Below are positions 36,101 through 41,000 of a DNA stretch of 64,000 bases, piece after piece; position 1 is the first letter of the stretch, and each line of letters starts with the position of its first letter. The notes beneath the pieces were generated by a model. It made no database searches, was not told the DNA's origin, and was given only the letters and a program-made list of their open reading frames with translations. The stretch is taken from the NCBI RefSeq assembly GCF_036898095.1, contig NC_090751.1:89389883-89453882 (forward strand), read 5' to 3'. The stretch comes from Palaemon carinicauda. Taxonomy: Eukaryota; Arthropoda; Malacostraca; Decapoda; Palaemonidae. The position numbers were made by a program, and so were the translations under genes.

Positions 36101-37952
36101 TCATACAAAACTTTCACTACTGTCTCTCTTGCTGTATAGAATCGTGGTCGTATCGTTATTACCACAGTTTTATAGTGGCCGATGTGATAACGTCCCTGAC
36201 TGGTGATCGCCAAACTGGGGTTCGAGTCCCGCTCAAACTCGTTAGTTCCTTCGGTCACTGCAACCTCACCATCCTTGTGAGCTAAGGATGGGGGTTTGGG
36301 GGAGCCTATAGGTCTATCTGCTAAATCATCAGCAGCCATCGCCTGGCCCTCCTTGGTCCTAGCTTGGTCGGAGAGCGGGCTTGTCGTTGACCGTATGAAT
36401 AATGGGCAGACTCTAGGGCATTGTTCTGCTTGATGGGATAATGTCGCTGTCCCTTGCCTCTGCCATTCATGAGCGACCATTAATCCATTAAACCTTTATA
36501 ATTTTCCTCTACTTCTCAGTTTTGTTTCCTATTCTAGGCTCTCTTCCTTCTTGTGACCCCTAGAGTTTGTGGTATCTTATTTTTACTACCAAGCTGCACC
36601 AGCTCATAATGTGAGGATATCGACGGTAATATTGATAATAGTAATGATAATTGTAATAACAATAATGATAATAACAGACAGATTTTATTAAAATCTGTAA
36701 ATGTGGTTATAACCCATACCAGATATATATTTAGCATTGAGTTATACAGAAATATTAAAAATTGTTAATCAACCATCTGGCAGATAATTACTTCCTAAAG
36801 TAATTTCTATTCACAATAAATTATTGGGTTTTATTAAAACTGTTTTGTTTATCTTTTGAAAACTTCAGTTCATTTGCTGAAGATTAACATCAATAATTTA
36901 CAGTAGAAAAAGCATACGGGATTTTGTTTCATAAATCCTATGTTTATTTTAGTACTTTGAAAATGCGAATTTTCTGCTAACATTTCCCTAATTTACATCC
37001 TATTGTTATCTAGAACCTTAAAACAGCATGGAAGCAATTTAGTTATCTGATAATTTAAACATGAACATGTACTGTATTATCCCTCATAAACGTTATCAGT
37101 CATTCAATAGATAACACTGAGAACAAATATTTAGGAAAAAAGTGTAGATTTTCTCAAGACAATTTCATTAATTTTGTGTGTGCATATGTAACCATGTTGA
37201 GACCAAAGTTTTTACCGAGTAATCAATATTTTGTTTATACTGGTGCAAAATTGAAGTCTCTCATGTTCTTTAATGCAAAGCCACTCAAGAACAAATAAGA
37301 CCAATTTGAATCACACCTTTGTTGGTTATATAATTAATAATCTGATGGCAAGAGAGAGAGAGAGAGGGGCCTGAGTATGCGGCATCATCTTAAATTCATT
37401 AATATTATTCATTTTTTTTCCTCAAAATTGTCTTTGCAGAAGTGCTTCAGTGTCATCGAAGAAAGTCAGTGTGTGCTATGAGCCTGACCATTCAACAGAG
37501 AAAGACTCCCAAACCTTGAGAAAGATGTTCTTCCTTGGAGTGGCCTTCTCTGCCAACATAGGAGGCACTGGTTCTCCCCTTGGGTGCAGTCCTAACTTGA
37601 TTGTTCTTAGTATACTACAGAGGTAGGGTGCTATTATATCCAGCTTTATCTTGAAATTACTAATGCAGTAATGAACATAGATTTATAATGACACTGCCTG
37701 AAGGGTCCCAAATTTGCCTATCAAATGTCTTTGATGAAAAGTACTGTATTTGAATAAAGAAATTTGCAAATAAGGCAGGAATATCTCTAGCAAAGAAAAG
37801 TAAAAATGTAGGCCTATATTTTTTTAAAGTTAGGAGCAAAAGCACTTCTGAAATGCTAGGAAGACAGTTAACTTATTCCTGTGTTTGTGTACCTCTTAAA
37901 TCTGAGTAGTGGCAAAGCCCCATGAATAATCATACAGTTGCTCTAAAAAATT

Positions 37953-38041
<89 letters not shown>

Positions 38042-41000
38042 TGTGTGTGTGTGTGTGTGTGTGTGAGTAATGTATCATCAATTGAAATTAATTTTGCCAC
38101 AAGATGAAATAATGTACTGTAATTGAATAACAAATCAAAATTTTTTGACATTAGCCAAATTACTGAAAATTGAGCAGTAAATTATTTGGTTTTGAAGGGT
38201 GTATTTCTTTTAATGACACATTTCTTCTCTTTGCCTTGTTATTTTGGATGCATTTGCTTTAATTGCTCAATATGAAAGGGAATTGCTTTTTTATTACTTC
38301 CTAGTTGATGAAAAATGAATTAGATTGAATTTTTGGTTAATAATTTAATGTTAAAGTTTATTGTTCTAGTTCATTTATGAAGTTAGTTTAAAGATGACAA
38401 TATCTTTTAACATAATTCTATGACTTATTTTAAATCTTATATTTATAAGTTGTTAGTTCTTTCTATTAATGTAGATATAGTGAGGACTTCTCCATAATTT
38501 TATGTTGGTTTTAAAACCAGAATAGCCCCTCTTTGTATCATTAAGTATAGTATTCATTCATTTGTAGACATTTATCTTTTGCCATTCCAGAAATCCATAT
38601 CAACAGGTGCACAACATTCATTGAGCTTTAATGTAGAGATTATATGATTTATTATCCTTCTTGCTTTGAAAACGTATTTTTTACAATTAGGGTAACTTTA
38701 GAAGTGCTTGTATTCCTTGTGTTCCATAAAAACCACCATTTGATCTCATATCTTTCAAAATGATTGCAACACTAAATTACATGATAATGTTAACAGTAAA
38801 TTGATAATACTGATAATTATACATTAATAATAGTAATAACAATAGAATTATTATAATTACCATATAGTAATAATAGTGACTAATCCACCATATTCAGCTT
38901 GGTCATTAAAATCCTCCGATTGTTTTTCTTGAAGTCATTCATTTCCACTGACCTAATTCAAAAATTACAGTTGAAATAAATAAACGTAAGATATATTTTA
39001 AACTTGGTGCTGCCACTAAAAACCAATATTTTATTCAGCAATTGCCAAGCAACTCTATCCTTCTGGAAGAGCACTGCTGTATCAAGCCATATAAATTGTC
39101 TCTTGACGACAGCCCCTTGATATCGACATGAGATCAAATTTATTTCCTCATGTTACTAACAAATCATCTTAGTTTTATACCTCTGACATGGAAGATTTTC
39201 ATGTTACTCCAGATTACTTGGCAAATAATCTTATGTATTTTTCCAACAAGCTTTTCCAAGTTGCCATTTTTTTTTTCTCACAGTTAATGCCAAATTATTA
39301 TTTTAGCTTTACCACATAACAGAAGACATAATCATCATTGTTTCCCCTCCCCATGATACTTAATAGATAGTCAACCGTTTTCCACACAGTACTTGCAAAA
39401 TAATTATTTTTAGTCTTTTCACAGCGCATCAAGAATAATTTTTGTCTTCCTCACTGTACTAATAGCTAAATGCTCTTTGTTTTCTACCTCAGTACTTTTG
39501 GAGAAGACACAGGACTCAACTTTGCAACGTGGATGATGTTTAATATCCCGGGAATGATCATGTGTCTGACATTTGGCTGGTTTTGGCTACAAGTCCTTTG
39601 CAAGACGTGCAGGTAAGATCATGGGCACCAAACCATCTGTATTGTCTCTATGTTAATCACATACATACATATACCTAGGCACTTCCCCAAATTTTGGGGG
39701 GTAGCCGACATCAAACAAATGAAAAAAAGGGACCTTTCCTCTCTACGTTCCTCCCAGCCTGACAATGGACTCAACCGAGTTCGGCTGGTACTGCTAGGGT
39801 GCCACAGTCCACCCTCCCTCGTTATCCACCACAGGTGAAGCTCATGTTAATGAGAAATATAAAAGTAACTCAAGGATTTTCATAAGAAATCTAAGGATAT
39901 CTTTTGAGGAACAGTTGTCTACAGTACAGTACTTAAAGAAATTAAAGTACAGTACAAGGACTTAATTACCAACTTGGGATTGTGAGATCATAAACGGCTG
40001 TGAGTCCTCACATTAAAGAAATCTAAAAAGAAGTTGATGTGTGGGAGAAAAAATGTAAAATATAGAATTTTTATTTTTCTAAAAGGCTATTTTGCCACAT
40101 ATACTGTACAGTACAGTATTTGTGTAGAGCAGTATACATTTGATTTAATGAATGAAAATTAAAGAATAGATAGGCAGTGCTAAGATCAATTTAATCACCA
40201 AGAAATCTTACTCACAAAAATTGATATTGTATAGCTTTTATAGGTATAAAGAAAATATAGCAATATAATGGTACAGTATATCATAATCAGAATTGCCTTA
40301 TGTAGAATCTCTGATGTATACACAGTAGATTGTCTAAGTTGGCAGAATAACCAACTTTCACATCCATAAATAAAATAACAACAAAGCTAGATATTAAGCC
40401 CTTAAAGTAAGCTCTATTGGTTTTACTCTGCAAGTAAATTTAATCTTAGGTCTTTATGGTACTTAAAAAAAAATGGAACTAAAGGCTTATTAAATAATTC
40501 AGAATGCAGCCTTCAAGGAGAGAAAACCTACAAAATCTTTAATTGCTCGGAGAAAAAAGTAACTAGAAGACAAGACATAACTGGCATCCCAATCTCAATG
40601 TGTTTATCTTTCCTCCTCAGCATTGAATGCAAGTTCCATCAGGGCAGACATTAAACTTGGTTTTCTCTTCTCATATCCCCAAATATCAGCTGGAGTAATG
40701 ATGTCTCATATCCCACAGCATTTGCAAGAAGAAAGGGGAGGTTGAAGAAGGCAATGATTATCAAGAAAAATCGATCAAGAACTTCCTCCAGGAGCAGTAC
40801 CAGAGTCTTGGTCCTGTATCCCAGCATGAAATCGTGGTCTTCCTCAGCTTTACTGTCCTTGTGTTCTTATGGGTATTTAGAGACCCAGGATTTATGCACG
40901 GTTGGGCCTACTACATTAGCAGTAGCTTTGATAATGAAGTGTAAGTCTTATTCTATCTTATACTTAAACATTTTAGCATAAGGATTCATAATTTCTTCAT

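Noticed and set aside
36180..36260. A tRNA gene, because of the GGTTCGAGTCCC B box
   Set aside because: No clean acceptor stem or cloverleaf could be drawn, and the same block with its tail recurs at 47850, so it is a SINE.
40742..40981. An independent small gene on the + strand
   Set aside because: It is another frame over the transporter exon 40719-40940.
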